Shown: piece after piece, positions 36,101 through 51,100 of the stretch
Layout: every line of letters starts with the position of its first letter
How positions within the stretch are numbered: position 1 is the stretch's first letter
Origin: Telopea speciosissima
Lineage: Eukaryota > Streptophyta > Magnoliopsida > Proteales > Proteaceae
NCBI RefSeq assembly: GCF_018873765.1
Contig: NC_057916.1
Span: forward strand, 11,116,001-11,180,000
Direction: 5' to 3'
Length of the DNA: 64,000 nt
Notes under the pieces: generated by a model
Told to the model about the DNA's origin: nothing
What the model saw: the letters and a program-made list of their open reading frames with translations, nothing else
Database searches by the model: none
Made by a program: the position numbers and the translations under genes

Positions 36101-39100
36101 GTTTGGTAGGTTTCACAAGGCTATGGTTTCTGTAGGCTACAAAGTACAAACAGAGTAATGTTGATCACACTCTTTTTATTAAAAGAGTTGGTGAAAAAAT
36201 CACTGTTCTTATAGTCTACGTAGATGATATTGTGGTAACCAGCAATGATGGTGATAAAATCAGCCGTCTGAAGAAGTTTCTTGGACAGGAGTTTGAAATT
36301 AAGGATCTCGGAAAGTTAAGGTACTTCCTCGGGATTGAAGTTGCTAGATCTTCTAATGACATCTTTCTCTCTCAAAGGAAGTATGCCCTAAACTTATTGA
36401 TAGAAACTGGTTCGTTAGGATATCACCCTTCAGATACTCCTATGGATGCGAATGTTGGTCTTAAAGAAAAGGAGGGTGAACCTGTTGATAAAGGCCGGTA
36501 CCAAAGGTTGGTAGGGAAGTTGATTTATCTCTCACACACACGTCCAGATATTGCTATAGTCGTAAGCACTGTGAGTCAGTTCATACATGATCCTTACTCT
36601 TCCCATATGGAGGTTATTTTTCGTATCCTTAACTGCTTGAAGTCAACTCCAGGGAAAGGCATTCTCCTGTCTCCTCATGATCACCTACGGATAGAAGCAT
36701 ATACTGATGTTGATTATGCTGGTTCTCCTGACAGCAAGTCTATCTCTAGGTACTGTACTTTTGTAGGTGGCAATCTTGTCACTTGGCGTAGTAAGAAACA
36801 GAATGTGGTAGCTCGTTCTAGTGCTGAAGCAGAATTTTGTGTCATGGCACAAGGCATTTGTGAGTTACTTTGGCTGAATGATCATACCAAGCATGTTGAG
36901 GTGGATAGGCATTTTATCAAGGAAAAGTTGGAAGGACTGATTTGTATTCCCTTTGTGAAGTCTGCTGATCAGCTTCCTGATATGTTCACCAAGGAGTTGT
37001 CTGGAAAGCTGTTTCATCTTGCTTTAGTCAAGTTGGTTATGTTTGACATTTATACTCCAACTTGCAGGGGAGTGTTGAATAATGTAATCCAGAATACCGT
37101 GGGGGTATTCTGGTCTTTTGGGATTTATTTTTTATGTACTGCCGACTCTCTTAGTAGTAGGGACAATTTTGTCCTGTTTTTGTAATCCTTTTCTTATAAA
37201 TAAAAGGGCTTGCCTGGTCTAATAGATCATTCAAGCATTCATCAAATTTTGTTTTGTTAACAAATACAATCATTGACTTGGGAGGGATCAATCATTGCTA
37301 GATGGAGTGAAAGATGTGATAACCAAGTTGGAGCCAAATCCAACTGGACAGTCCATATGCAATCATGAGATGAGGCTTGTAGTCAAGTATTTATAAGGAA
37401 TGTAATTACTTGATTTCGTATTAATTTGAACATTACTAATGTTTAAAATGATTACAGATTAAAAAAAAAAATAGGCATGCACTTGGGACTCTCAGCCGTG
37501 CAGTCGCAAAGTCAAGTTGAGAAACCACAGCTCCCGGTAGGCCCACTATATTACTTTCTCCATTCTATTCATATACATATGTACTAATTACAATCCTTAA
37601 GGAATAATCCTAATGCGCTAATGCAGGTGAATGGTGGGTGCTATATGGGAGTGATGCACTTAACTTGAGTAAGATAGCACAAAGGTGCTCTCCCCGACAT
37701 TTTCCACCTTCGGATACAAGCACAAATGGAGTACAATCTCACTTATCCAATCCTAGAGGCTCAACCAATTGGATCACACATGGTTGGAAAAGTTGGTGTA
37801 TGTGCACCATAACATGAGACTGAATGCAGCACATACACATGGGCATGGAAAATGACAAAGATCCAGTCGAGCTTAGCACCATTGTCCAGGTGAAGTCAGA
37901 TGAGGAGGATCCCCTCTACAAGTGGGTAAGGGAATAAGGTGACTCTATCACGGATCGTCCTAGGGGTAGGCTCGACCCCAAGGTTGCTAGTTTGAATGCA
38001 GCACATACGCATGGGCATGGAAAATGACAAAGATCCAGTCGAGCTTAGCAATATTTTCCAGGTGAAATCAGATGAGGAGGAGGATCCCCTCTACAAGTGG
38101 GTAAGCGATCAAGGTGACCCTATTATGGATCAGCCTAGGGGTAGGCTCAACCCTAAGGTTGCTAGTTTGATGGGTGTTGATGTCAATGAGTTTATGGCAT
38201 CTCGAGAGGGTCGAATTCATTCACAGACACCGTGACCTTTTGAGTCTTAGCCTGACAGGATGATGATGAGGACATTGACTAGTCACATTCTAGTAGCCAC
38301 ACTCGCACACTCTCTACGATGAGTATGACCTAGCAGAGCAAGAATAGGAGCCAGAGCCCATCCAATTCACAGGTGAGAGTTCAATCATGCCACACAGGAT
38401 GCCAACCACAGTCACGTGCCCCCACACGTGCAAGCTACTCATGAGGCCCGCACCGCCTATTCAGAGAAAATGAGAAGGATGATAACATGGATATCAAAGT
38501 TATGAGCTTGACTGGCACTCTCGGAGGCCTAAGTCTAGAGGAGAGTAGTGTACATGAGCAATGGCGTGCACCATCTTATGCCACAGAGAGCGATAGTTCC
38601 TCCTACACTGGGTATGGTGGCTTTGGAAAATATAGGTCTTCTTCGTGACTACCCTCTGGGTTTGAGGGTCAGCCACACGGTGGGTCGTCATTTGTGGACA
38701 TCATCTTCTCATACCCGACCCCCCAACCATACATATTGATGCAAGTTCCATATCCACCATCCAATTACGGTGGCAGTCAATCGAGTTCTTTACAGTTCGG
38801 AGATCTATACCCAAGACTAGGGTACCGAGTTTGTTGACAGTGGCATTGACAGGGTTGTTGTAGAAGACTTCAAGCGTTTCTTACGGCATACTATGACATG
38901 GCCAGCATTTGTGATACAATCAGAGGATAACTCTAGCAACAACAACAATCTCCAAGTGATTTTGATCCTTCCTGGAACAAGATGTGGTACAAGGTATCTA
39001 CGATGAGTAGAGGGGTCCAATGTAACGTATATTCTTCACTCTTCAGAAAATTGTATGAACCATGTATAACATTTGATAATTATGAAATAGTTTCTAACTT

Positions 39101-42100
39101 TATGTTTATCCATTCCTAATGCATATTTTAATTGTTCTAATTGAATTATGTGTGTTCTACTATTAAATTTTGTGTAGAATAAGTTATATAACAAAAGTAT
39201 ACAGCAACATACAACGTACACTATCAATTTAGAGTCCAAAGCCAAACTACTATTTTGGGTGTGTGTTTTACAATCGAAGGGTTCCACTATGTTTAGAGGG
39301 CCTTACATAGGATTTCCTTGAAGTTTCAAGAACTAATTTGATCATTTGGGGCTCAAAACCAGCAGTCGAAACCTGGAATTGAAACTTACCAGGTTTCGGC
39401 TAGGTTTTGGTGGTCTAATGAAACGTCGAACTTGCTTATTTAGTCATTTGGGGTTAATAATGTAATTTTCTTTTTATTTCATTGAGAGAGGGCTACGTAA
39501 GATATTTGCTTTGAGTTGTTAGTTTCCTAGTTAGAATTAGCTTCTATGTCCTGTTGGAGTCTTTTATTCTTATTTAAATAAATGCAACTTCATCGTTGGA
39601 AATTAGAGTCGAATGAATACAAAGAAACGGACTTTGTCCCGCAAAAATCATTTGCATTCTACCATGACCATTAGATGATATCATAAACCATATCATCTTA
39701 ATGAAAAAGAAAAGAAGGGGTAGGGAGCCAAGACTACAAGCATATAACGTCTGACTGAACCTTTGTTCTCAAAAACCAAAAAAAGGCAAAATATAACAAT
39801 TCTAATATTAGATCCATTAGCATCTTGAGGAGACTCAACAATAAGCTGAGCAAGTACAAGTTATCTTTAATTTCTGCAATGGATTACTTCACTTTGTCCT
39901 AGATTTCTAGAAATGTCCTCATCAAAGGAAGTAGATTGACCCAACGAAACAGAGTAATATCAATGATGGCTATTGACCAAAGTTATTGTCAATTATCATA
40001 CAAACCTCAAAACAAACAAACATGGAACACTTCCAACTATTGTACAATGGCATCGTAATTATCTTGTCATCCTACCCAACTTAATATTAGTTACAAGATG
40101 AAAGTAGCAGGGGGTGGGAAAGGGGCGTAATTGAAAGACCAAATATCAATGAAAACATCCTTGTCTGAATCCATCCTTGATGATGTTTTGTACTTTTTGA
40201 AGAAACTTGGTTCTTGTGAGCATTCCAATAAGCACCTCCCTACTAAATCCCATACAACTCAACTTAGCCTAATCCCAACTAAATGGGATCGGCTACAAGG
40301 ATTCTTTTTCTCCAACCTGCTTTATTCAAAAACATACTTATTACTAGTCCTAAGCTATGCATGTCTTTCCTCATCACTTCTCCTAGAGCCATTTTAGGCC
40401 TACCCTGGTTCTCTTAGCTCCTTCAATCTGAATCAAGTCACCCCTCCACACTAGAGCATTCAAAGGCCTCTGTTGCACATCCATGCCACCTAAAGTGACT
40501 TTCACGCAACTTATCATGTATTGGAGCTAGTCCTAAATTAGCTCTAATTGTTGATTCCTTATTTTATCTTTTCTAATTTTACCACTCAACCATCTAAACA
40601 TCCTCATTTCAGCTACACTAAGTTTGATTATATGATGTTTCACCACTACCTAACATCAACTCCATACATCATTGTTGGTTGTATAACTATCCTATAAATT
40701 TTATTTTATTTTTCAGTTTTAAAGGAATACATTAATCACATAACACTCCTTTCCATCATCCATCTTATTCTAATTTTTTGTGCAATAACATCCTCCATTT
40801 TTCCTCCTTTATTTATGATTGAACAACAACCACAAAAAATTCAGCCTTATCCCAACTTAATGGGGTCGGCTACATGGATCCAAACACAACAAAGGAAAAC
40901 TGAGTTCTAGCAAAAAACGGGGGAGGGGGGGTGGGGGAATGCCAAATGAAAGATGCAACATGCAAAGATGAAAGGTAGTAAGAGGGAAGAAGCCCAACGA
41001 CAAGAGAATCTCAACTAAGTAGGGTCTACAACATGGATCCTTGCCCTCCAATAGGCCCTATCCGAAGTCATACTTGGTACAAGACCTAGGCTATGCATGT
41101 CCTTCCTCACCACTTCTCCTATGGTCATTTTTGGCCTGCCCCTAGCTCTTTTAGCTCCTTCAATCGGGATCATAACACTCCTCCCTACTGAGGCGTCCCT
41201 AGGCCTCTGTTGAATATGACCATACCACCTTAAACGACTCTCTCGGAGCTTGTCACTGATCGGGGTGACTCCCACGTCCGCTCTAATACGTTCATTCCGT
41301 ACTTTATCCTTCCTTGTTTTTCCACACATCCATCTTAGCATCCTCATCTCTGCTACACAAAGCCTATCAATATGACACTTCTTAACTGCCCAGCATTCTG
41401 CCCCATACATCATAGTCGGTCGTACAATAGTCCTATGGAACTTTCCTTTAAGCTTTAAAGGAATACGCTGGTCACACAACACTCCAGACGCACCTCTCCA
41501 CTTCATCCATCCCACTTTAATTCTCTGAGAGGCATCATACTCTACGCCACCTTCTTTACTTACGATTGACCCCAGATATCTAAAATAGTCACTTTGTGGC
41601 ATCTCTCTATCCTCAATTCGCACCATATCAGTATCCATCATGGTGTGACTAAAATTACACAACATATACTCCGTCTTTGTTCTACTAATCTTCAATCCTC
41701 TTGTTTCCAAGGTTGATCTCCAAAGCTCTAACTTAGAGTTAAGCCCTTCTTTTGTCTCATCCACCAAAACGATGTCATCAGCGAAGAGCATACACCATGG
41801 GATCTCATCTTGAATGTTCTTCGTTAGATCGTCCATGATAAGCACAAATAGATATGGGCTTAAGGCTGATCCCTAGTGTAACCCAATCGTAATCGGGAAT
41901 TCCCTTCCCTGGCCTCCTACAGATCTCACATTAGTCACCACGCCCTCATACATGTTTTTAATAACATCCACATATTTGCTAAAAACTCCTCTCCTCACTA
42001 GGACACGCTGGATTAAATCTCTAGGGACTTGGTCATAAGCTTTTTCTAAGTCAATAAAGACCATATGGAGATTCTTCTTGCTTTCTCTATATCTTTCCAT

Positions 42101-45100
42101 GAGCCTGCTCAATAAGTAGATAGCTTCAGTCATGGATCTACCTGCCATAAAGCCAAATTGGTTCACTGAGATATGAGTCTCTGTTAGTAGATCTGAATTA
42201 GAGAATATTGCTTGGATGATCAAAGACTGATCCCAAGCTCTTTATTTATAATAAAGAATAAACATTACAAGGACAGAATTGCCCCTAACATAGAAGACTA
42301 TAATAGGATGAAACACTTTGCCACTTAGCCCCTAAGTGAACACATCAGCTAACTGATCAGTAGACTTCACAAAGGGAACACAGATGAGTCCGGCTTCAAG
42401 CTTCTCCTTGATGAAATGTCTGTCGACCTCCACATGCTTAGAACGATCATGCTAGATAGGGTTATGAGCAATGCTAATGGCAGCCTTATTCTCATAATAC
42501 AGCATCATGGGAAGTTGGACAACAACAACAATATCTTGCAACAATCCTCTAAGCCATAACAATTCACAGATTCCCTTATGCCATTGCACGGAACTCTGCT
42601 TCAGCACTAGATCTTGCCACAACATTCTGCTTCTTGCTACGCCATGTGACAAGGTTTCCACCCACAAAGGAGCCATATCCAAAAATAGATTTTCTATCGG
42701 TAGAGCCAACCCAGTCAACATCAGTGTAAGCTTCAATTTTCAGATGACCACTGGGAGATAAGAGTATTCCTTTTACTGGAGTAAACTTCAAGTACTGCAG
42801 GATGCGAAGGACTACCTCCATATGAGAGGAATAAGGATCATGCATAAACTGGCTTACCAAACTCACAGCAATAGCTATGTCTAGTCTAGTATGAGAGAGG
42901 TAGATCAGTTTTCCCACCAATCGTTGATAGCAACCTTTGTCAACTGGTTCACCCTCTTTCTCCTTGAGTCTCGCAGTAGCTTCCATGGGGGTGTCTAAAG
43001 GATGACAACCTAACAGCCCAGTCTCAGACAATAGATCTAGGATATATTTCCTTTGAGAAAGAAAGATACCCTTTGAAGATCGATCAGCCTCTATATTTTA
43101 GAGCTCCCAGATCCTTTATTTCAAACTCACGGTCAAGGAAATGCTTCAATTTCTTGATCTCACCACCATCATTTACGGTTTCTACAATATCATCAACATA
43201 GACTATGAGAATGGTTACCTTATCACCAACTCGTTTGATGAACAGTGTATGATCAGCATTGCTTTGCTTGTATCCCACTAAAATCATAGCCTTGTGAAAC
43301 CTACCGAACCAAGCTCTAGGTGACTGCTTCAACCCATAAAGAGCATGACAAGATAATAATACTCTTACAGTATTGAGTTTCGCCACTGGTGCGAGGTCTC
43401 CTGATAGTCAACTCCATATGTTTGAGTAAAGCCCTTTACAACCAGACATGCCTTATATCGATCCACTGTCCCATCTGCCTTTTGTTTGACCACAAACACC
43501 CATTTACATCCCACTGGTTTTTTCCCTAGAGGAAGAGCCACAAGATCCCACGTATTATTTTTTTTTCAATGCTCTTATTTCTTCCAACATTGTTGCCTTC
43601 CACTTTCCATTTGTAGATGCTTCCTGCCAATTTTTAGGAATAGAAACAGAAGAAAGAGAAGATACCAATGCATGAAAGGAAGGAGAAAGAGAACTAATAG
43701 AAACAAAACGAGATATGGGATGCTGAGTGCAAGTCCTAGTCCCTTTGCGATGAGCAATAGGTAGGTCCAAAGAAGAAGTTTTACCAGGAGAAGTAGGATC
43801 TGGATCCTGAGTCGGCAACTAGATAGGTATTGGTGCTACAGTGGATTAAAGCTACCCTTTTTTGGAACATCCTCTGTGATAGGTGATAATGTTGGAGTTG
43901 TCAATTCTCTTCTGAAATTCACCAATGGTTCTCTGGACAGGAATCAACTCCCCCTGAATAGGAACATCACCACCACTATTTTCCATGATCTCCCCCTGTA
44001 TAGGATTCCCTACAGATGAAGGGAGAGCAGCTAAAGGGGGTTGGGCAACAGTACCCTCTTCACAAGGAGGGGATAAAAGAGGAGGAACCTCAAAGGTCAA
44101 CACATCTTCACTAGAACTCTCCCCCTGAAGAGGTAGTAAAGAATAATAAGAAAGGTTTTCATAAAAAATGACATCCATACTGACCAGAGTATGACAAGAA
44201 GGGGGATGGTAACACTTATAACCCTTATGGGTTGGAGAATAACCCAAAAAAATACCCCGTAACCCACGGGGTTCAAATTTGCTAGGAGATTTTGTATCTC
44301 TAGCATAACACACACAGCCAAACACTTTGGGTGAAACCACAAAGGAGGAAGTCCCAAGTAAAACCTCAATCGGACTACGGGAGTCAAGAACCCGAGTAGG
44401 CAACCTACTAATGAGATAGGCTGCAGTAAGAACAGCATCCCCCCAATATTGAGAGGGAAAATGGCGAGCAAACATCAATGCTCTAGCCACTTCAAAAAAG
44501 TGGCGGTTCTTCCTTTCAGCCACACCATTTTGGGTTGGGGTATCGACACAACTAGATTGGTGGATAATGCCATGGTCAGTATTGTATTTTTGAAAATGCG
44601 ATTCCTTATACTCGGTTCCATTATCACTCCTCAAAATTTTGAGTAGTCTGGAACTGAGTTTAGACCATTATATAAAAATGCTAAAAACATGAGAAAAAAA
44701 ACTGATTTTTTGTGTGCATAAGATATACCCATGTGTTTCTAGAGTGACAGTCAATAAATGAAACAAACCAACGATGACCAAAAAAAGAAGTTTTACGACT
44801 AGAGCCCCAAACATCAGAATGCACCAAATGAAAAAAGAACTCCTTTTATTTGAAATAGAATAGGTTGAACATGTCTGATTGGCCGGAACACAAGCCTCAC
44901 CAAAAAAATCATCCGTATTACAATCCTTAACTAAAGCAGGAAATAAATGAGATAAAGTGCCTAATGGGAGGTGACCTAATCTAGAGTGCCATTGGTAAAG
45001 TTCTGAAGAGACTAAGGAGTTCTGATACAGTGCCATTGGTAGGGCCTGTTACAGTGCTCACAAGTAACAATGCCCATGATAGAATCACCAGAAGAGGAGT

Positions 45101-48100
45101 TCCAAACAGTGACAGGAATAACCGTGGAGGCAGTTTGGAGAGCTGATCTCTCAGTAGATGTAGGATGTACCATAGCAAACCTACGGTTTTCTTCAAAGGA
45201 GACCAAGGCATAGGACTGTTTAATTGTGGGAAAAGGAGAATGGCCAAACACTTGAACACGAATCTGGTCATACTCCACATTCAACCCTACCAAAAAATCA
45301 TAAACCCTGATCTTGTCCACATGTTTTTTATAGGCAGCAATGTCAACAGCTGCAGTAGGGTGGAAATCAGAAAAGTGGTCCAATTGTTGCCAGAGGTTGC
45401 GAAGAGTAGCATAGTATTTGGAGACAGATAATTCTCCCTAAGTAGTGTGAAGGACCTTCTTCCTGAGTTCATAAACCTGGGCATCATTGCCAAGCTGCCC
45501 GTATGTTTCTTTGTAAGCAGTCCAAATCTGAAAAGCTGTATCAAGGAGAAGAAACCCATTGGCAAGGTCTAAATGCATGGAACCAATTAGGTAATCCCCT
45601 AGATCGATTCTATCAGGGTTTTGAAAAAAAAAACCATGTTTTTGGTGAGATCAATATAAGGGGTAATGGTGCCAAAAACTTGATGGATCGAGTGTACCGG
45701 TAGTACTGGAGAATCACCCTTCCAAAAATCAGCTTCAACAGAGACCAGCAACCCAAGGATCAATATTTTTCAAGTTTAGGAAAAAAATCAGACTTTGAAA
45801 AAAAAATCGATCAATGAGGAAGGATAGAATCTTGCGCAAGAATCTTCTGCAGTTCTTGCACTTCAAGAAGGTGAATTGAGTCCTTGTACTGTAGAGAGGA
45901 TCAATCCAAAAAAAGCCTTGAAGTCTGCAAATATCGCAGATAGGGAGCAATCTTCTATCGAGCAGAATTTTGATTTTTGTATCATGAATGAGGTGATGGA
46001 GGGCAGCATCTGGGTCTTTAGATCACTTCATCAGTGCTGCCCTTGTGGGAGAATGAAGAACAAAAGAAGAAAGAGGAGGGAAGAAGAAATCGAGAATGAA
46101 AGAGAGAGGAAGGAGAAATCGAGAATGGAAGAGAAGGGAGGGCTTTAATTCGAAACCTGCTCTGCCACCATGTTAGCAGATCTGAATTAGAGAATATTGC
46201 TTGGATGATCAAAGACTGATCCCAAGCTCTTTATTTATAATAAAGAATAAACATTACAAGGACAGAATTGCCCCTAACATAGCCGACTATAATAGAAGGC
46301 ATAATAAAAGGTAAAAAGCCTCCTGCAAGCTGGATAGAGTGTTGGTAAATGAGGACTGGCTCTCAGCTTTCCCCTCTTCCCATGCTTCTTTTGACAATCC
46401 TGACATCTCAGACCATTCCCCCATCTCCCTTGCCATTCAGCCTTTTACCTCTTTTAGTCCCAAACCTTTCAAATTTTTTGACATGTGGATCTCTCACCCC
46501 TCCTTACCAACTGTTCATGAAGCTTGGATCAAACCTGTCTTTGCTTTCACCACTCCCCTTATTGCTCTATCCAAAAAGCTCAAAAATGTCAAGGTAGCCC
46601 TTAAAGAGTGGAACACCAACACTTTTGGTAACATTCCCCAGCAGATTATAGATTGCTAGGCAAAGCTTGCCTCTATTCAGCTTCGGTTGCAAGCTGATCA
46701 CTTCAACACTCCCTAGCTTCGGCTGAGCTCTCCTCCTTGCTTGCTAGTGAAGAAAGCTTTCTCAAGTAGAAGTCCAGAACCAAGTGGTTAGACCTGGGGA
46801 CTCCAATACTGCTTACTTTCATCGTTCTTTGAAAGCCAGAGTCAATTACAACTCAATTGTTAAACTCACAATTCAAGATGGTTCTACTGCTACAACAGTT
46901 AAAGATATAAAGCACTTGGCAGTTCAGCACTTTAAGGATCTCTTTAGCTGCTCTCAGTTGACCTCCACTCCTATCCCGAATGACTTGCTCAACAAGTTCA
47001 TTCTCTTGCCTTCCTTTGATTCTTTGAGCTCGATTCCCAAAGAAGATGAAATAGTGGCAGCCATCCATTCCCTCAAGGTGTCGGCAGCTCCGGGTCCGGA
47101 TGGGTTTAGTATGGGCTTTTTCTTAGCTACTTGGGACATCATCATGCAAGATCTTATTACAGCTATTGAAAGTTTTTTCTCTAATCCAAATCAGGTCAAG
47201 GGCATCAATCACACTTTCCTATGCCTTATCCCCAAAAAGGAGGGAGCAGCCACTATGAATGACTTCCAGGCCCATTGCTCTTTGCAATTTGCTCTACAAA
47301 TTCATTGCCAAGATTCTTGCTCGGAGGCTTAAAAGTGTAGTGGATCTCCTTGTCAGTGACAACCAATCTGCCTTCATTCCTGGAAGAAACATCTCGGACA
47401 ACATTCTTCTCTGCCATGACATTGTCAGAGGGTTTGATAGGAAAAATCACTCTCCTGCTATTCTCTTGAAGATCGACATCCATAAGGCTTTTGATTCTCT
47501 TAGGTGGGATTTCATCAGGCAAGTTATGACCTTAATGGGATTTCCGGCTATCTTTGTCAACTGGATTCAGGCCTGTATCTCCTCCCCAAGGTTCTCAGTT
47601 TTAGTCAATGGCAGCCCGATGGGGTATTTTGATGCTTCTGTGGGGATTCGTCAAGGCTGCCCTCTATCCCCTTACTTGTTCACCTGTGGCTGTGGAAGTC
47701 CTCTCTAGGAAAATTCAAATTAGTACCAATCAGCATTTCATTTCTCCTTTGCCTAAGTGTAAAACTCTCAAGTTAACACATCTGGCGTTTGCTGACAACC
47801 TGATGATTTTCTCAAAGGCTTCCATTGCTTCTCTAGATTCGACTTTGCTCTGTCACCAGCACTTCCACGAGCTATCAGGCCTCCGCATCAACCCTTCCAA
47901 GTCTCTTTTGTTCTTTGCTGGGGTTTCGGATTTGGACAAGTTGGCTTTCATTGACAGATCTGGGTTCCAAGAGGGGCATCTTCCTGTCAAGTATTTGGGG
48001 CTCCCCTTAATTCCAGCTCGGCTTTCCGCCCACCACTGTTCCCTGATGCTTGATATCATCCGCAAAAGACTTCAGCTGTGGAAAGGTAGACTGCTCTCTT

Positions 48101-51100
48101 TTGCAGGCAGCTTGGTCCTTATTAGATCAGTTTTGGAATCTTCCTATATCTACTGGTCTGGCTGCTTTGGGCTCCCTCAAGCTACTATCAAGTCCTTGGA
48201 AACTCTTCTGGCCTCCTTCCTCTGGAAGGGCAATGATTCTTCAAGGTTCCCCCACCCTATTAGCTGGGCTGCTGTGTGTCTTCCAAAGAAGGAAGGTGGT
48301 TTGGGTATTAGAAGAATCAAAGAAGTGAATTATGTTGGTATCATCAAGCTCATTTAGAAGATTGCCTCTAAGCAGAAAAGCATCTAGGTTGACTGGATTT
48401 ACTCGGGTCCTCTTCGGCAGGACTCCATCTGGACGGCTTCGCCTTCCTCGGATTCTTCTTGGGTCTGGCGCAAGATCTTAGTCTCCCGCCATCTAGTTCT
48501 GCACAATTGATGTAGTCCTAGGTAGGAATAGTCCCACTAGGAGCCAAGGTAAGGGGGCCACACACTAGGGCTGGCCGATTGGGGCAGCTTAGGCTAAATA
48601 GGACAGAAATTAGGGTTAGGGTTAACCAATGGTAATGGGGTTCATAGGGTTTTAATATGCAGGTTTTAAGGGTCTTAATAAACTAGGTTTGGTTAGGTTT
48701 GGATAAGTTTTTAAAATTTCATAAAATTTAGGTTTAGGGTTTGGGTTTTAGGTTTTAGGATCTAGGTTGAAAACTAGGGTTTAGGATGGGATTTCAGGGC
48801 TGGACTTCAGGTCGAGTTTTACTGGCAGTGAGAGGGTGGTTCGACTGAAGTTTGATTGGATTTGATGGCTGGTTAGGTCTAGACAGGTTTTAGGGTTGTT
48901 GGGTTGTAATCAAGGTTCTAAAACTCGGGTTTCGACTAGGTTTCGACCAGCCAGAAAACGAGTTCGTCTCGGTTTCGACCATATCTCGGTCGAAACTTGG
49001 GACTTTCTCCAGGCTAACTCGAACCTTGGTTTTGAGGCCCAAAAATTGGTTTTTTGCCCTGATTCTTGTTGTGCTACCTATTTTTGACATTTTAAACTCA
49101 ATCCATGCATTAGTTTCACATAGAGAACACTAAAAATATTACTTGTGGTTTTGATCCAAGTTTGATACTGTATATTGTTCTTGGACATGGTATCAAATAA
49201 GGTTTGACTGGAATATAACTCCTTCAATATGAATGAGATTTAAGCAATCTTGGATTTGTTAGAAAGCTTTGTTTTGATAGCTTTCCAATAAGTCCAAGAT
49301 TGCTTAAATCCGATTTATATTGACGGAGTTATGTACCGGTCAAACTTAATTTTGGTGTACGCGAATGCTGTCAAAATCACTCTGAATGAAAATATTTTTT
49401 TGGACATCAAAACAAATGAATATTTTACCGCACTTTTGATTTTTAGCAATATTTTGCCATATTGACATTTATGGAATTTTTAGATTTGAAAAAAACCCCA
49501 GCATTAGAAAATTGAAAATTGCACTTACCGTCGAAAATCTAGTTTTTGTTTTTGAACTGGGGGGTTGATTTTTTTTCCTTTTGGAATTTGATTTTTTAAC
49601 TATTTTTATTGGATTCAAATAGGGGGTATTTGCTTATTTATGAATAATTTTCATTTACTTAGATATTAGACATAACTTGGTTTCGAACAGTTTCTAGCAT
49701 AAATACCTGTCTGTCCAAGTTTCGAGTCAAGTTTCCCCTAGTTTCGATGGGCATATGTGTCGAAACCATCGAAATATGGTCGAAACTGGTCGAAATCATC
49801 GAAACCCGGTCGAATAAATCCCCCTTCAACTCGTCTCGGAAACCTGGGAAACCGAGTTAACTCGATGGTTTCGACAAGTTTCGGTCGAGTTTTTGTTCCA
49901 TGGTTGTAATGGAGGTAAGGGGAAGTAGGGTTTAAGTGTTAGGAATAGGGCAACAACCTAGATCGAGTATAGGGATGGATGCAAGGATGCTGTGATTAAA
50001 AATTGGATGGATTTTAATGGATTGTTAAAGCTGTAAGTGAACTAGGGTTCAGAAAATTCAAATAAAATAGAAGGGGGATGCTAGGGTAGCGCTGTAGATG
50101 ATTAGGAGAAGAAGGGGATGAATAAAACTATAAAATACTCACTGGAATATGCAGATTCTTCAATGGCAGCTTGGAGAAATTTGATTGAAGAAGAATAGGA
50201 CCTCCCGATCTACAAGATGCAAGGAGTCGCCGGAGTCCACCAGCCCTAACCCTTGATATGACTCACAAGGGGTCTTGATATGACACACAAGACAGTCTCT
50301 GAAAAGAGAAACAGCAGCAGCAGAGACTTAACAGCAGGAAACGAAATTTTTTTAAACATAAAACTGGTGGGGGAGCCTCTCCCACGATTCTTATTAAATA
50401 AGAGGCCAAAAGGCCTATTCCTAAATCTATTACAATTTAAATCTCCCACTTAAATCGTGGAGAGGTGGACCAATTTAAAAACAAATTAAAAACTTAAAAG
50501 AAAAGACTCATCTACCCCTAATGACTTAAAAACAACTTAAACTACTTAAACTAAAGAAGATTCCCTACTAGCCAATAGGATCACTTCACTTAAATTAGAC
50601 CAATTGAACCAATTGGATGCAACCAGTTTAACCCGGTTCAATTAAAAACACAGAATAAAAACTAAGTATGGAAATAAACTTAATGAAACTAAGGCTCCTA
50701 CTAAAACCCTAGGTTTAGGGTGGCTTCTTCAATTCGAGGAGGCTAGGATCTGCATCAACTCTCCCCGACTTAGAAACATTCATCTCCGATGAATGGGTGA
50801 AATCCATGCAACACTCTGGCAACTTGGGGCTGAGCTTGTTGACATCATGAATGGGAGTCCAAGTACTATGCTTGGGTGAAGAAACTCGTCCACAGACCTT
50901 GTGATGAGGAGGAGGAAGCAACATGTACGCAGCAGCTTCAACACTTCCCTGGCAGAATTTTGTTGAGGTTAGAACAGTGGGAATATGGTCTTCAAGTCAT
51001 GGGGCCTCTCTTTGAAGAACCAAGGGGGCATCACAAAGTCAATATGCTCAACCTCCATAGGGTCTTCAATATTGATAACCTTCTCATTCAGCCCCACTTC

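Larger units (their letters stand above)
42182..46318 (-). mobile_element. Ty1/Copia retrotransposon (Copia-2), internal part with LTRs
   Basis: Minus-strand order: 5' LTR (46171-46318 plus 55373-55414), primer binding site (46156-46170), gag remnant (about 45000-45700), GAG-pre-integrase [11 protein letters not shown] (about 44990), integrase ([19 protein letters not shown]), reverse transcriptase ([33 protein letters not shown]), RNase H ([18 protein letters not shown]), 3' LTR remnant. Many stops and frameshifts; about 45 residues are missing from RT near 43345 and the 3' LTR has lost its first part together with the polypurine tract. Target duplication gtctc at 42177-42181 and 55415-55419. 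Inserted into the RTE LINE. Confidence 0.9.

Noticed and set aside
41015..41845. A host reverse-transcriptase-like gene
   Set aside because: It is the RTE LINE, with a stop in the middle and missing 5' parts displaced by later insertions.
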